NCBI GenBank assembly: GCA_963851415.1
Contig: CAWKPF010000003.1
Coordinates: 2,418,001 to 2,482,000, forward strand
Source of the DNA: CAWKPF01 sp963851415
GTDB lineage: Bacteria > Acidobacteriota > Thermoanaerobaculia > Multivoradales > Multivoraceae
Direction: 5' to 3'
Length of the DNA stretch: 64,000 nt
The translations under genes and the position numbers were made by a program. Of the stretch, positions 50,687-59,357 are shown piece after piece; position 1 is the first letter of the stretch; every line of letters begins with the position of its first letter. A model generated the notes under the pieces. The model was not told the origin of the DNA and ran no database searches. It was given only the letters and a program-made list of their open reading frames with translations.

Positions 50687-51067
50687 AGGGGGCTCCGGCT
50701 GGGGGTGGGCACGCCCGCTCTCGGGGACGGCGGGGCTTCTCGGGCTTCGGAGGTCAGGCCCCGCCTCGGGTCGAGTCCGCGCGGTTGGCTCCTGCTCTAC
50801 GAGAGCCCGTGCCCCCGCGGCCTCTCCACGCCCCGGAGCGGGCGCGACCCACCCCCAGCCTCCCCAGACTGCCAGCCTCGCGCGGTTCTGAGGAGAGAGG
50901 GAGGAAGAGGAGTGGAGTACGCTCCCGTCGACCTCCCGTCGACGGATCGCATTGAGTCCCAACGAACCTCTCCCTCTCCCCCAAAGGCGTCGATGAACGG
51001 CGCTCGCAGTCCGACGAGGCCTTTCGGGGTGTGGGCCGGGGCCGCACCCCGAAAGCCGGAGCCCCCT
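50687..51067. other. Intergenic region built of nested inverted repeats; possible structured RNA
   Basis: This 434-base gap (50663-51096) holds no supported gene. Perfect inverted repeats: an outer 14-bp pair AGGGGGCTCCGGCT (50687-50700) / AGCCGGAGCCCCCT (51054-51067); CTGGGGGTGGG (50699-50709) / CCCACCCCCAG (50848-50858), continued by GCCCGCTC (50713-50720) / GAGCGGGC (50836-50843); inside it GGCGGGGC (50729-50736) / GCCCCGCC (50758-50765) and GCTCT-ACG-AGAGC (50794-50806). Further along are GAGAGGGAG (50895-50903) / CTCCCTCTC (50970-50978), GGAG-TACG-CTCC (50914-50925), and an 11-bp hairpin CTTTCGGGGTG (51021-51031) / CACCCCGAAAG (51045-51055). Together these could fold as a closed multi-branch RNA. 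A transposon-like inverted-repeat element is the main alternative. Confidence 0.5.
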
Positions 51068-51096
51068 ACCTACCCACTCCACCCACCTGCAACCAA

Positions 51097-53358
51097 CTAC
51101 GGCAACTCCTTGCGAATCACCTTCGTCAACTCCACCCCATCCTCGGCCAACAGTTCATCGACGCGTCCCTCATTCACGTGGGCCACGATGATGTGTCCCA
51201 CCTCGTCCGCGACCTCGTCGAACAGGCCGTGAGACATCATCTTCTGCGTCTGGTAGTGGTTGTCTTCGGTCGGGCTGACGTAGTGCACGGACGCGACCTT
51301 GTAGCGGTGGATCAAGAACAGATGCACCAGCGTCATCAAGCGCTTCTTTCGCAGCGCGGTGTCGAAGGTGTTCTGGTCCCGCACCGAGAGAATCTTGCGC
51401 CCGCGGCGATCCTGGATCGGGGCGAACACCACGTTGGCCACCGTCTCGTCATCAGGACTGAGGACCTTCAACTCGAGCAGCTCGGAGCCCGCGGTCTGCG
51501 GACGGAGCTCGACCCGGAGGGGAGATTCGAGCTCATAGTGATCGGTCCACTTCTTGAGCCACCCTTCGAGCAGCTTGGTCGGAACTTCCGTCTGGACCAG
51601 GTGCTGGAACTGAGTCGAGCCCTTGCCCATCGCCTTGGTCGACGCGGTCCGGCCCGACGAGGCCATGAGCGCGCCATCGAGCCGCGGGCCGCCGACCAGC
51701 GACTGAGGCGTTCGATAGGGCGACTCCACGAGCCGGAACTTGCGCTGCAAGCGGGCGAGGGCGAGCATGCCGTCCTCCTTGAGTGCAGTGGCGAACTCCT
51801 CCCCTGCCAGACCGTCGATCTGGTGACCGCCATAGGTGATGAAGTTGAAGACGAACCCCATCTTCCCCAACTCCTCCGGAAAGGCCTTCATCTCCTCGTC
51901 GCTCATGCCGGTGGTGTCCCAGTTGAATGACGGGGACAGGTTGTAGGCCAGCATCTGGTCGGGGTAGACGGCATGAATCGCCTCCTGGAAGACCCGCGCG
52001 TCTTCCAGATCGGCAGTCTTCGTCTCCATCCACAGCAGGTCCGCAAAGGGAGCCGCCGCCAGGGACTTGGCAATGGCATACGGGATCCCGCTCTGCACGG
52101 GATAGTAGCCCTCCGGGGTGCGTGACAGCTCGCAGTCCCAGACGATATCGACTCCGAGGGCTCTCGCCTTCTCGCGCGCCTCGTACAGAGAGGCTCGGGC
52201 GGCGAACTCTCGCCACTGCTCGACCGTGAGATCGAAGGACTCGCCCCCAGCGAGCCGGAACTCCAACACGTCGGCAATCGCCTCGCCGTACGTCTTCAGG
52301 CCGGCCTCGGTCTGCCAGGCCTCGAGGTACTTGTTGACCACACCGTCGAGAGCCGAGCCCACCGTGACTTCGGTGTCGCTCTCGAGGGCCTTGGCGGCCT
52401 CATCCACCAGGGCCAGGACTCCGACACCGTCCAGCCAGTCGTAGGCAGCCCGGTACTCGGAATCGGAGAGCGAGAACAGGAGATGGCCTCGCATCGACTC
52501 GTTGCCGAGCTCCGCGAATCGTCGCTGAATTGCCAGATAGCCCGCCTTGTAGCTCGGCATCTCGATGTTCGTGGCACCGAGCAGGAAGGGCTGATCGCGC
52601 TCATCCGAACTGCTCTCGACGAAGGTCGCCGACTCAGCGTCGGTGCGAGCCACGATGAGGCCCGGTACCCTCATGACGTCGAGCTGGAATCGCGCCGCGT
52701 TGAGACGCTTGATCTGCTCGTCCTGAGGCACGAGCACCTTGCCTCCCTGATGACCGCACTTCTTGACGCCGGGCTTCTGATCCTCGATGTGGTACCCCGG
52801 TACCCCGACTTCGGCGAAACGGCGGACCAGGTTGCGCACATGGGCGTCACCACCGTGTCCGGTGTCGGCGTCGGCGATGATGAACGGCCTGAAGTCCACG
52901 ACGGCGGCCGCCTCGCGGTCCTTCGCACTCATGCGCGAGCGAACGAAGTGCTGATTGCGATCGGCGGTCAAGAGCGCCCGCACGATCGGCGCGGCTTCGT
53001 CGGGAACCTGACTCAAGGGATAGCTGGCGAGGTCGGCACCGGGATCCTCCTGGACCGATCCCTTGGCTGAGGTCGCCCAGCCGCCGAGGTAGATTCCTTC
53101 GATGCCTTTGCGCTTCATCGAGACCGCCTGGCCGGGAGAGTAGGGGCCGAACGTGGTGATGGACCGGCGCTGCGCGAAGAGCTCGCGAAGTCGCGCGTAG
53201 AAGCCCTCGGCCGCGCCGCGCGCGATCGGGTAGTCCTGGGGGATCGTGCCCTGCTGCTCGGCCACCTGCCGAGCGGTGTACAAGCGGGTGATTCCCTCGA
53301 ATCGAGGCTGTGCCATCCAGTCGCGGGCCGCTTGAACCTGGTCATCGAACGAGGTCAT
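51097..53358 (-). CDS. aceA: Isocitrate lyase, long AceA2-like form
   Basis: A 753-residue enzyme. The catalytic signature KKCGHQGGK is intact (the cysteine is the acid/base), with 'IADADTGHGGDAHVRNLVRRFAEVGVPGYHIEDQKPG' before it and 'DLLWMETKTADLEDA', 'YNLSPSFNWDTTGM' after it. The length is like the long actinobacterial AceA2 rather than the 430-residue E. coli type. Isocitrate lyase makes glyoxylate and succinate, the first step of the glyoxylate bypass used on acetate or fatty acids. No malate synthase gene is in the window. Start ATG 53358 follows AAGGAG by 5 bases. Confidence 0.93.
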   Translation of the reverse strand: MTSFDDQVQAARDWMAQPRFEGITRLYTARQVAEQQGTIPQDYPIARGAAEGFYARLRELFAQRRSITTFGPYSPGQAVSMKRKGIEGIYLGGWATSAKGSVQEDPGADLASYPLSQVPDEAAPIVRALLTADRNQHFVRSRMSAKDREAAAVVDFRPFIIADADTGHGGDAHVRNLVRRFAEVGVPGYHIEDQKPGVKKCGHQGGKVLVPQDEQIKRLNAARFQLDVMRVPGLIVARTDAESATFVESSSDERDQPFLLGATNIEMPSYKAGYLAIQRRFAELGNESMRGHLLFSLSDSEYRAAYDWLDGVGVLALVDEAAKALESDTEVTVGSALDGVVNKYLEAWQTEAGLKTYGEAIADVLEFRLAGGESFDLTVEQWREFAARASLYEAREKARALGVDIVWDCELSRTPEGYYPVQSGIPYAIAKSLAAAPFADLLWMETKTADLEDARVFQEAIHAVYPDQMLAYNLSPSFNWDTTGMSDEEMKAFPEELGKMGFVFNFITYGGHQIDGLAGEEFATALKEDGMLALARLQRKFRLVESPYRTPQSLVGGPRLDGALMASSGRTASTKAMGKGSTQFQHLVQTEVPTKLLEGWLKKWTDHYELESPLRVELRPQTAGSELLELKVLSPDDETVANVVFAPIQDRRGRKILSVRDQNTFDTALRKKRLMTLVHLFLIHRYKVASVHYVSPTEDNHYQTQKMMSHGLFDEVADEVGHIIVAHVNEGRVDELLAEDGVELTKVIRKELP

Positions 53359-53475
53359 CGCTACTCCTTCCATCCATGGGCGTGACGCCTCCGATCATCG
53401 CAGAGGCCGAGGTGACTGCAAGACGTAGAACTGCGTACCCAGAGTCTCACGAGAGAAGCGACAGGGCAATCGAGG

Positions 53476-54039
53476 TCAGCGTCCACCGAGGCCTCTCCAT
53501 TTCGCGGCCATTCGCAGCACTGAAGGGTCCTCGACCCCCTCGAGCCGATCGACCCGAACCCAGGCCAGGTCGTGCGATTCGTCACTCACCCGGAAGTCCT
53601 CTCCCCCGCAGGCGCGCACGGCGAAGCGAACGTCGTAATGGAAGTGCGCCGGCTCCACGGAGCCGTCGCGCCGCCGGCGCTGGGGAATCGTATGGATATC
53701 CAGGTCGAAGACCCACGGCGATTCGGCCACCAGACCGTCCAGCCCCGACTCCTCCGTGGCCTCCGCCATCGCGACCGCCAAGACATCGGCGTTGCCGTCG
53801 GCGTGCCCCCCCAACTGGAGCCAGGCACCGAGTTTCCGGTGGTGGGTGAGCAGCACTCGCGAGCCGTCGGAGCTGACCAACCAGGCCGAGCCCGTCACAT
53901 GACCGATCGGCAGTTCTCTCTCGAAGCAGTCGGGGTGAGCCTGAACGAACGTGCGGAATCGCTCCACACACCTCGTCTCTTCGGGCCAGCGGACCTGGTA
54001 CTCGTCGAGCAATCGAAGCAGATTGCGGCGGTGACTCAT
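53476..54039 (-). CDS. NUDIX hydrolase
   Basis: A 187-residue protein with a recognisable NUDIX box: GGHADGNADVLAVAMAEATEESG (G-x5-E-x7-R-E-U-x-E-E-x-G-U, with changes: the first Glu and the REU Arg are not obvious, while the EATEESG end is kept). It is preceded by 'SRVLLTHHRKLGAWLQLGGH'. NUDIX enzymes cleave nucleoside diphosphates linked to other groups. The first 83 codons of the longer open frame overlap the divergent MDR gene, so ATG 54039 is used. Confidence 0.78.
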   Translation of the reverse strand: MSHRRNLLRLLDEYQVRWPEETRCVERFRTFVQAHPDCFERELPIGHVTGSAWLVSSDGSRVLLTHHRKLGAWLQLGGHADGNADVLAVAMAEATEESGLDGLVAESPWVFDLDIHTIPQRRRRDGSVEPAHFHYDVRFAVRACGGEDFRVSDESHDLAWVRVDRLEGVEDPSVLRMAAKWRGLGGR

Positions 54040-54136
54040 CTCGGGGACCGAGAGAGTAGCAGGTGACGCTGGTAGGATCGTGGCTCGTTCGAACATCCCT
54101 GCAGCCTTCGACGGCGAACCACCGAGGAGTCCTTTC

Positions 54137-55135
54137 ATGCCGACATCCCGAGAAATCCGCTTGGCCTCACGACCCGAGGGCGAACCCCGCGCAAGCGACT
54201 TCGAGCTCGCCGAAGTCGAGGTGGCAGAGCCCGGAGCGGGCGAGATCCTGGTCAAGAACCACTTCATGAGCGTCGACCCGTACATGCGAGGCCGTATGCG
54301 CGACGTGAAGTCGTACGTCCCGCCCTTTCAGATCGGTCAGGTGATGGACGGTGGCTCGGTTGGCGAGGTCGTGGCATCGAAAAACGACGAGTTTTCGGTC
54401 GGCGATCATGTCGTCGGCATGCAGGGCTGGCGCGAGTTCTACGTGAGCGACGGCAGCGGCCAACGCAAAGTGGATCCGGATCTCGCGCCGCTGTCGGCCT
54501 ACCTCGGGGTCCTCGGCATGCCCGGACTGACGGCCTATGTCGGCCTGCTCGACATCGGCGAGCCCAAAGAGGGTGAGACCGTCTTCGTCTCGGGCGCGGC
54601 AGGAGCCGTCGGCTCGCTGGTCGGCCAGATCGCCAGGATCAAGGGCTGCAAGGTCGCTGGCAGCGCGGGAACCGAGGAGAAGGTGGCGCACCTCACCGGC
54701 GAGCTCGGGTTCGACGCGGCCTTCAACTACAAGGGCGCCGATCTCCACGCCGAGCTCACGAAGGCCTGTCCCGAAGGCATCGACGTCTACTTCGAGAACG
54801 TCGGCGGGCCGATGCTCGAAGCCGTTCTGCTGCACATGCGCCCCTTCGGCCGCATCCCCGTGTGCGGGATGATCTCGCAGTACAACGTCACCGAGGCCCC
54901 TCCGGGGCCGAGAAGCATCATCGCGGTGATTCCCAACCGATTGAAGATCCAGGGCTTCATCGTCTCCGATCACGGAGACCGCATGCAGGACTTCATCCAG
55001 GACGTCGCCGGGTGGATCAAGGCTGGCAAGATCAAGTACGACGAGACCGTCTTCGAGGGAATCGACAAGGCCCCCGAGGCCTTTCTTGGGCTGTTCCAGG
55101 GCTCCAACACGGGCAAGATGGTCGTCAAGCTCTAG
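54137..55135 (+). CDS. NADP-dependent MDR oxidoreductase (prostaglandin/leukotriene reductase-like)
   Basis: A 332-residue zinc-free medium-chain reductase: 'PYMRGRMRD' near the N-terminus, the Rossmann motif VSGAAGAVGSLVGQIA followed by KGCKVAGSAGTEEK, 'VDVYFENVGG' type segment (IDVYFENVGGPMLEAVL), and 'IIAVIPNRLKIQGFIVSD'. These enzymes reduce conjugated double bonds of alkenals and ketones using NADPH (CurA/PTGR group). Start ATG 54137 has GAGGAG 7 bases before it; a GTG at 54080 only 1 base after TAGGAT is less likely. Confidence 0.9.
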   Translation: MPTSREIRLASRPEGEPRASDFELAEVEVAEPGAGEILVKNHFMSVDPYMRGRMRDVKSYVPPFQIGQVMDGGSVGEVVASKNDEFSVGDHVVGMQGWREFYVSDGSGQRKVDPDLAPLSAYLGVLGMPGLTAYVGLLDIGEPKEGETVFVSGAAGAVGSLVGQIARIKGCKVAGSAGTEEKVAHLTGELGFDAAFNYKGADLHAELTKACPEGIDVYFENVGGPMLEAVLLHMRPFGRIPVCGMISQYNVTEAPPGPRSIIAVIPNRLKIQGFIVSDHGDRMQDFIQDVAGWIKAGKIKYDETVFEGIDKAPEAFLGLFQGSNTGKMVVKL

Positions 55136-55273
55136 CGCGGAATCCACCGGGCTGGCCGGTCGCCGCCCGCGCCTTCCCTCGCAAGGGTCGGCTCAGAGAG
55201 CTCGGGATGCACCGTGCATGGTTCCTCCCGGCCCGGCCCCTCGAGCGCCGCGCGGGAACAGATCTGAGCGCTT

Positions 55274-55279
55274 TACACT
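55274..55279 (+). promoter_or_regulatory. Putative -10 box TACACT of lon
   Basis: TACACT lies about 130 bases before the lon ATG and 7 bases before the palindrome at 55287-55309. A start point near 55286 is predicted. Confidence 0.4.
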
Positions 55280-55286
55280 CAAGGAA

Positions 55287-55309
55287 TAACCAGGGAGCGC
55301 TGCTGGTTA
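55287..55309 (+). promoter_or_regulatory. Palindrome at the predicted lon transcription start
   Basis: TAACCAG (55287-55293) and CTGGTTA (55303-55309) are perfect 7-bp inverted arms around a 9-base centre containing AGCGCT. The position just downstream of the -10 box fits a repressor operator; a 5' leader hairpin is the alternative. It is not a CIRCE element. Confidence 0.5.
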
Positions 55310-55409
55310 CCTTAGTGCGACGATGAAGATCTTCCCGGGAAGGCTCGGGAAGCTGGTCTTCTCGCGACTCCACTACAAAGGGCTGGAGCCCGGAGGAGCC
55401 TTGAATTTC

Positions 55410-57980
55410 ATGGCAGATCTCGAGAACAACCGATACACACTCCCGCTGGTCGCCCTGCGCCAGCTGGTCATCTTCCCCGGCGTCACCATTCCGGTGGTGG
55501 CTGGGAGGCCGCGCACACTCCGAGCGATCGAAAAGGCGGTCTCGGATCCAGAGAACAACCCCGAAAAGCTCATCTTCACCGTCCTCCAGCGCGAGGACAG
55601 CGAAGAGATCGATGCGGGAGGCCTGCATACCATCGGCACGATCGCCTCGATCGATCAGCTGCAGCGTGGCCTCAGCGGCGCCCAGCTCCTGGTCACGGGC
55701 AGACAACGCGGCATCGCGCTGCGCGTGAGTGAAGAGGACGAGCACCTGGTCGCCACGGTCAGCGTAGCGGACGAGCTCGTGCCCCAGGAGTCCTCTGACC
55801 TGGCCTTCATCGCCCTGCACCGCGAAGCCCGCGAGCGGGCCGCCGAATTGGCCGACCGCACCGGACTTCCCAAGGAGGTCACGGAGCAGGTCCTCAAGTC
55901 CGTCGACGATCCGGGTCGCTTCGCCGATCTGGTCGCCGGCTATCTGGACATCTCCGCCAGCGAACGGCAAACCCTCCTCGAGACCCTCTCGATCGAGGAG
56001 CGCCTGCGCAAGATCCTCACCCTCATTCAGCGCCAGCTCGGCGTGATGGAGGCCCAGGAGGACATCAAGTCCCAGGTACAGGAAGAGCTGGGCGATCGGC
56101 AACGCGAGATGATTCTCCGCGAGCAGCTCAAGGCGATTCAGCGCGAGCTGGGCGAAGACGAGGGCCCCGAGGAGCTGAACGAGCTGCGTGAGCGGCTCGA
56201 GGCCCTCGACCTTCCGGAAGAGGCCCGCAAGGAGGTCCGGCGCGAGCTCTCCCGCCTCGAGCGGATGGGGCGCGAGGTCATGGAGTCCCAGGTGATCCGC
56301 AATTTCCTCGAAACGGTTGCCGAGCTGCCCTGGAACGAGCGTAGTGACGATCGGCTCGATCTCAAGCGAGCGGGCGAAGTCCTGGAAGAGGATCACTTCG
56401 GACTCGACGAGATGAAAGACCGGATCCTCGAGTTCCTGGCGGTCCGCCAGATGCGTACCCAGCGCGAACGGGAGGAAGACGCTTCCAGTGCGGATGCGGA
56501 GGCCGCCGAGTCGACCCCGCTCGAAGCTTCAGCCGAAACCGTCGCAGACTCGGAATCCGACGTGGGTCCTACCGTCATGGAGGAAGCGATGCAGCGCGCC
56601 CGTGAGCGGGGACGCTCACCCATTCTGCTGTTCGTCGGGCCTCCTGGCGTCGGCAAGACCTCCCTGGCCAAGTCGATCGCCCGGGCGATGGGACGAGAGT
56701 ACGTGCGGATCTCACTGGGCGGCGTCCGAGACGAGGCGGACATTCGCGGCCATCGCCGCACCTACGTGGGCGCGATGCCCGGACGCATCATCAAGGGCAT
56801 GAAACAGGCAGGCACGCGCAATCCGGTCTTCCTGCTCGACGAGGTCGACAAGCTCGGCGCCTCCTATCAGGGAGATCCGGCCGCTGCGTTGCTCGAGGTG
56901 CTCGACCCCGCCCAGAACGACTCGTTCACGGATCACTACCTCGGCATCCCGTTCGATCTCAGCGAAGTGTTCTTCGTCGCCACGGCGAACTTCCTGCAGA
57001 ACATCCCCGAGCCGCTTCTCGACCGCATGGAGAAGATCGAGTTCTCCGGCTACACCGAGCGCGAGAAGCTGGAGATCGCCAAGCGCTACCTGGTTCCGAG
57101 GCAGCTCGAGGAAGGGGGGATCGACCCGCGGCTGCTGGAGCTCACCGATGACGGACTCCTGGGCTTGATCCAGGGGTATACCCGCGAAGCCGGCGTGCGC
57201 CAGCTCGAGCGCGAGATCGGCCGCCTGGTGCGAAAGATCGCGCGGAAGTTCGCCGAGCAGCACTCGAGCGATCCCGAAAGCGTCCTGGAGAAAGTGGTGC
57301 TGGATGCGAAGGGAGTGATCGGGCTACTCGGCCGAGAGAAGGTCCACCCAGAACGCGCCGCGGAGGAAGATGCAGTCGGTATTGCGACCGGGATGTTCTA
57401 CACCCCGGTCGGAGGCGACATCCTCTTCGTCGAAGCGTCGACCATGCCGGGCAAGGGTCAGCTGACCCTCACCGGCCAGCTCGGCGACGTCATGAAGGAG
57501 TCCGCCCAGGCCGCCTGGTCCTACGCCAAGGCGAACGCGGCGGCTCTCGGGATTCCGGCCGACCGGTTCGAACAGGACATCCACGTGCACGTTCCCGCAG
57601 GTGCCATTCCCAAGGAAGGCCCTTCCGCAGGAGTCGCCATGGCCAGCGCCCTGGTCTCGGCTCTCTCCGGTCGCCCCGTCCGCCACGACCTCGCCATGAC
57701 CGGCGAAATCACCTTGAGCGGCCGGGTGCTGCCGATCGGCGGAGTGAAGGAGAAGGTGCTCGGAGCGGTTCGCGCCGGGATTCACCACATCCTTCTGCCC
57801 AGGGCCAACGAGAAGGACCTCGAGGACTTGTCCGAGGAAGTGCGCTCGCAGATCGAAGTCACGCTGGCCGACACCCTCGGCGAGGCGCTGGCCCAGAGCC
57901 TGCGAGACGCCAGCTTCGAGCACGGTCGCCTGCTCTTCAAGGACACCACCGCGAGCTCACTTCGCCCCACTCCCAACTGA
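55410..57980 (+). CDS. lon: ATP-dependent protease Lon
   Basis: An 856-residue Lon. The N-terminal substrate domain starts YTLPLVALRQLVIFPG. The AAA+ module has Walker A GPPGVGKTSLAKS (about residue 410), YVGAMPGRIIKGMKQAG, Walker B VFLLDEVDKLG, and sensor segments. The protease domain has the catalytic Ser in PKEGPSAGVAMA (about 739) and Lys in LPIGGVKEKVLGA (about 782). Lon degrades misfolded proteins in the cytosol. About 45 extra residues (Ala/Ser/Glu-rich, near 352-398) separate the usual 'ILEFLAVRQM' from Walker A. Start ATG 55410 follows GGAGGAG by 11 bases; an upstream ATG at 55323 is less likely. The 3' end overlaps the convergent gene by 24 bases. Confidence 0.95.
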   Translation: MADLENNRYTLPLVALRQLVIFPGVTIPVVAGRPRTLRAIEKAVSDPENNPEKLIFTVLQREDSEEIDAGGLHTIGTIASIDQLQRGLSGAQLLVTGRQRGIALRVSEEDEHLVATVSVADELVPQESSDLAFIALHREARERAAELADRTGLPKEVTEQVLKSVDDPGRFADLVAGYLDISASERQTLLETLSIEERLRKILTLIQRQLGVMEAQEDIKSQVQEELGDRQREMILREQLKAIQRELGEDEGPEELNELRERLEALDLPEEARKEVRRELSRLERMGREVMESQVIRNFLETVAELPWNERSDDRLDLKRAGEVLEEDHFGLDEMKDRILEFLAVRQMRTQREREEDASSADAEAAESTPLEASAETVADSESDVGPTVMEEAMQRARERGRSPILLFVGPPGVGKTSLAKSIARAMGREYVRISLGGVRDEADIRGHRRTYVGAMPGRIIKGMKQAGTRNPVFLLDEVDKLGASYQGDPAAALLEVLDPAQNDSFTDHYLGIPFDLSEVFFVATANFLQNIPEPLLDRMEKIEFSGYTEREKLEIAKRYLVPRQLEEGGIDPRLLELTDDGLLGLIQGYTREAGVRQLEREIGRLVRKIARKFAEQHSSDPESVLEKVVLDAKGVIGLLGREKVHPERAAEEDAVGIATGMFYTPVGGDILFVEASTMPGKGQLTLTGQLGDVMKESAQAAWSYAKANAAALGIPADRFEQDIHVHVPAGAIPKEGPSAGVAMASALVSALSGRPVRHDLAMTGEITLSGRVLPIGGVKEKVLGAVRAGIHHILLPRANEKDLEDLSEEVRSQIEVTLADTLGEALAQSLRDASFEHGRLLFKDTTASSLRPTPN

Positions 57981-58835
57981 CTGCTTTTCTGGGTCGCTAC
58001 GGCGAGCCAGAACGGCGAGAATCGGTAGAGGAAGAAAAACGACGGCCGCAGCGATCGCGATCAGTACCCAGGCCTGGATCACGAGCGAGTTGCGCGCGGC
58101 TCGGGCCACGGGCCCCTGAACGTGGACCCTGACCACGGCAAGCGTGAGCTCGCGGCCGTCGATTTCCCCCGAATCGTCCACCGATGTGGCTTCGAGCTCG
58201 GCCAGAACGGGATCGAGCCAGAGCCCGTTCATCGTGTTCATGGGGAGCCGTCCCAGACGTCGCAGAAGGTGGCGCGCCAGGAAACCGGCTCGACTCTCCT
58301 CGCTGGACTCCTCTTCCAGAAAGCGCCGCGACCGCTGAGACACCCAGCGCTCGGCCGCCTCCTGTAAGACCTCCAGACGCTCCGGTACCTGCTCGAGCGG
58401 AAACCGCTCGTCTCCCTCCAGCAGGCTCGCTGCGCCCTCTCGCCAGCCAGACTCCACTGCCGCCTGCGAGTCTTCTCGATCGACGACGGCGGCTGCCGAG
58501 TCGAGCGCCAGCTCGACTGCACGCTCCAGAGCGACGGCGTCCTGGACCGCTGCGTAGACCGCTCCCGCGGCGCCCCAGGAGGCACCGGCCAGTGCCAACG
58601 AGGTCGGCACCACCGCCAGCCAGCCGAGCCACACCAGCCAGTTCGCCACGTGGCTCCCCACTCCGCGCTGGCGAGCCCCTCGCACGCACAACCACCAGAA
58701 TCCGAAACCGACGATCGCGAGCCCGACCGCCAGACCCACGCCGCCACCCAGCCCTCCCCCGAGCAGGGTCCGGCCGCCATAGTGCCAGAGGTAGCCGAAC
58801 GACTCACCCATCCACGAATCCGTCCACCAGCTCAT
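57957..58835 (-). CDS. Membrane protein of unknown function
   Basis: Not recognised. The 292-residue product has three or four hydrophobic segments (about residues 28-50, 64-90 and 255-280). A soluble middle region (100-245) is rich in Glu/Arg and alanine helices (ERAVELALDSAAAVVDREDSQAAVESGW; LEVLQEAAERWVSQRSRRFLEEESSEES). The protein resembles a membrane-anchored helical sensor or scaffold, without any known motif. TAGGAT lies 6 bases before the ATG and there is no Shine-Dalgarno. It converges on lon with a 24-base overlap. Confidence 0.65.
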   Translation of the reverse strand: MSWWTDSWMGESFGYLWHYGGRTLLGGGLGGGVGLAVGLAIVGFGFWWLCVRGARQRGVGSHVANWLVWLGWLAVVPTSLALAGASWGAAGAVYAAVQDAVALERAVELALDSAAAVVDREDSQAAVESGWREGAASLLEGDERFPLEQVPERLEVLQEAAERWVSQRSRRFLEEESSEESRAGFLARHLLRRLGRLPMNTMNGLWLDPVLAELEATSVDDSGEIDGRELTLAVVRVHVQGPVARAARNSLVIQAWVLIAIAAAVVFLPLPILAVLARRSDPEKQSVGSGAK

Positions 58836-58841
58836 GGCCCG

Positions 58842-58847
58842 ATCCTA
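58842..58847 (-). promoter_or_regulatory. -10 box TAGGAT, 6 bases from the membrane protein start
   Basis: On the minus strand TAGGAT is followed by CGGGCC and the ATG at 58835. No Shine-Dalgarno. Confidence 0.5.
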
Positions 58848-58945
58848 TGCTTCGACCGATGGACCCCATCGCGCGCCAGAGGTGGAACCCAGACACTGCG
58901 GCCCCCGTAGGGGGTTGACGTAGGATGCTCGGCCCGAGACCTTCG

Positions 58946-59344
58946 ATGAACCACGACCTTCCAGCGCCCCTCTCCCACCCGACCCCGAGCCCGAGACCCG
59001 CCACGGTACGCAGAATCGTCTGGCCGGTGCTGCCCTCGGCAGCGGCCAACCTCATCGGGGCCTATCTCTGGCTGATGACCTGCATCGGTGTGATCCTCAC
59101 CGCTCCATTGCTGGTGCTCTGCCTGTTCGAGCTGTTGTACTTCTACCGGGCGCCGTCCATGAACGACGAGAAGCTCGATCGTCGAGGCCGCGTCATCGCC
59201 GCCTTCGAGATCCTGATCGGAGCCACCACGGCGCTTCTCGGTTTCGTGACCGTCGCGCACGCCTTTCTGGGCGTGGTCTCGATCGTCTGCGGCATCGTGC
59301 TGGTGATGCGGCTGAGACGGCACGCAGCTCTTTCGGCACCCTAG
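58946..59344 (+). CDS. Small membrane protein of unknown function
   Basis: A 132-residue protein (from ATG 58946; ATG 58925 overlaps a TAGGAT box and is disfavoured). After a proline-rich N-terminus it has two hydrophobic hairpins: residues about 36-66 (ANLIGAYLWLMTCIGVILTAPLLVLCLFELLYF) and 87-125 (IAAFEILIGATTALLGF; AFLGVVSIVCGIVLVM). No family is recognised. It is divergent from the 57957-58835 gene and convergent with the dehydrogenase gene. Confidence 0.6.
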   Translation: MNHDLPAPLSHPTPSPRPATVRRIVWPVLPSAAANLIGAYLWLMTCIGVILTAPLLVLCLFELLYFYRAPSMNDEKLDRRGRVIAAFEILIGATTALLGFVTVAHAFLGVVSIVCGIVLVMRLRRHAALSAP

Positions 59345-59357
59345 GCCCCAGCCGAGC

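Noticed and set aside
50663..51096. Short open frames in the inverted-repeat region
   Set aside because: Frames of 80-180 codons exist on both strands but have no plausible start, no domain and a composition set by GC-rich repeats.
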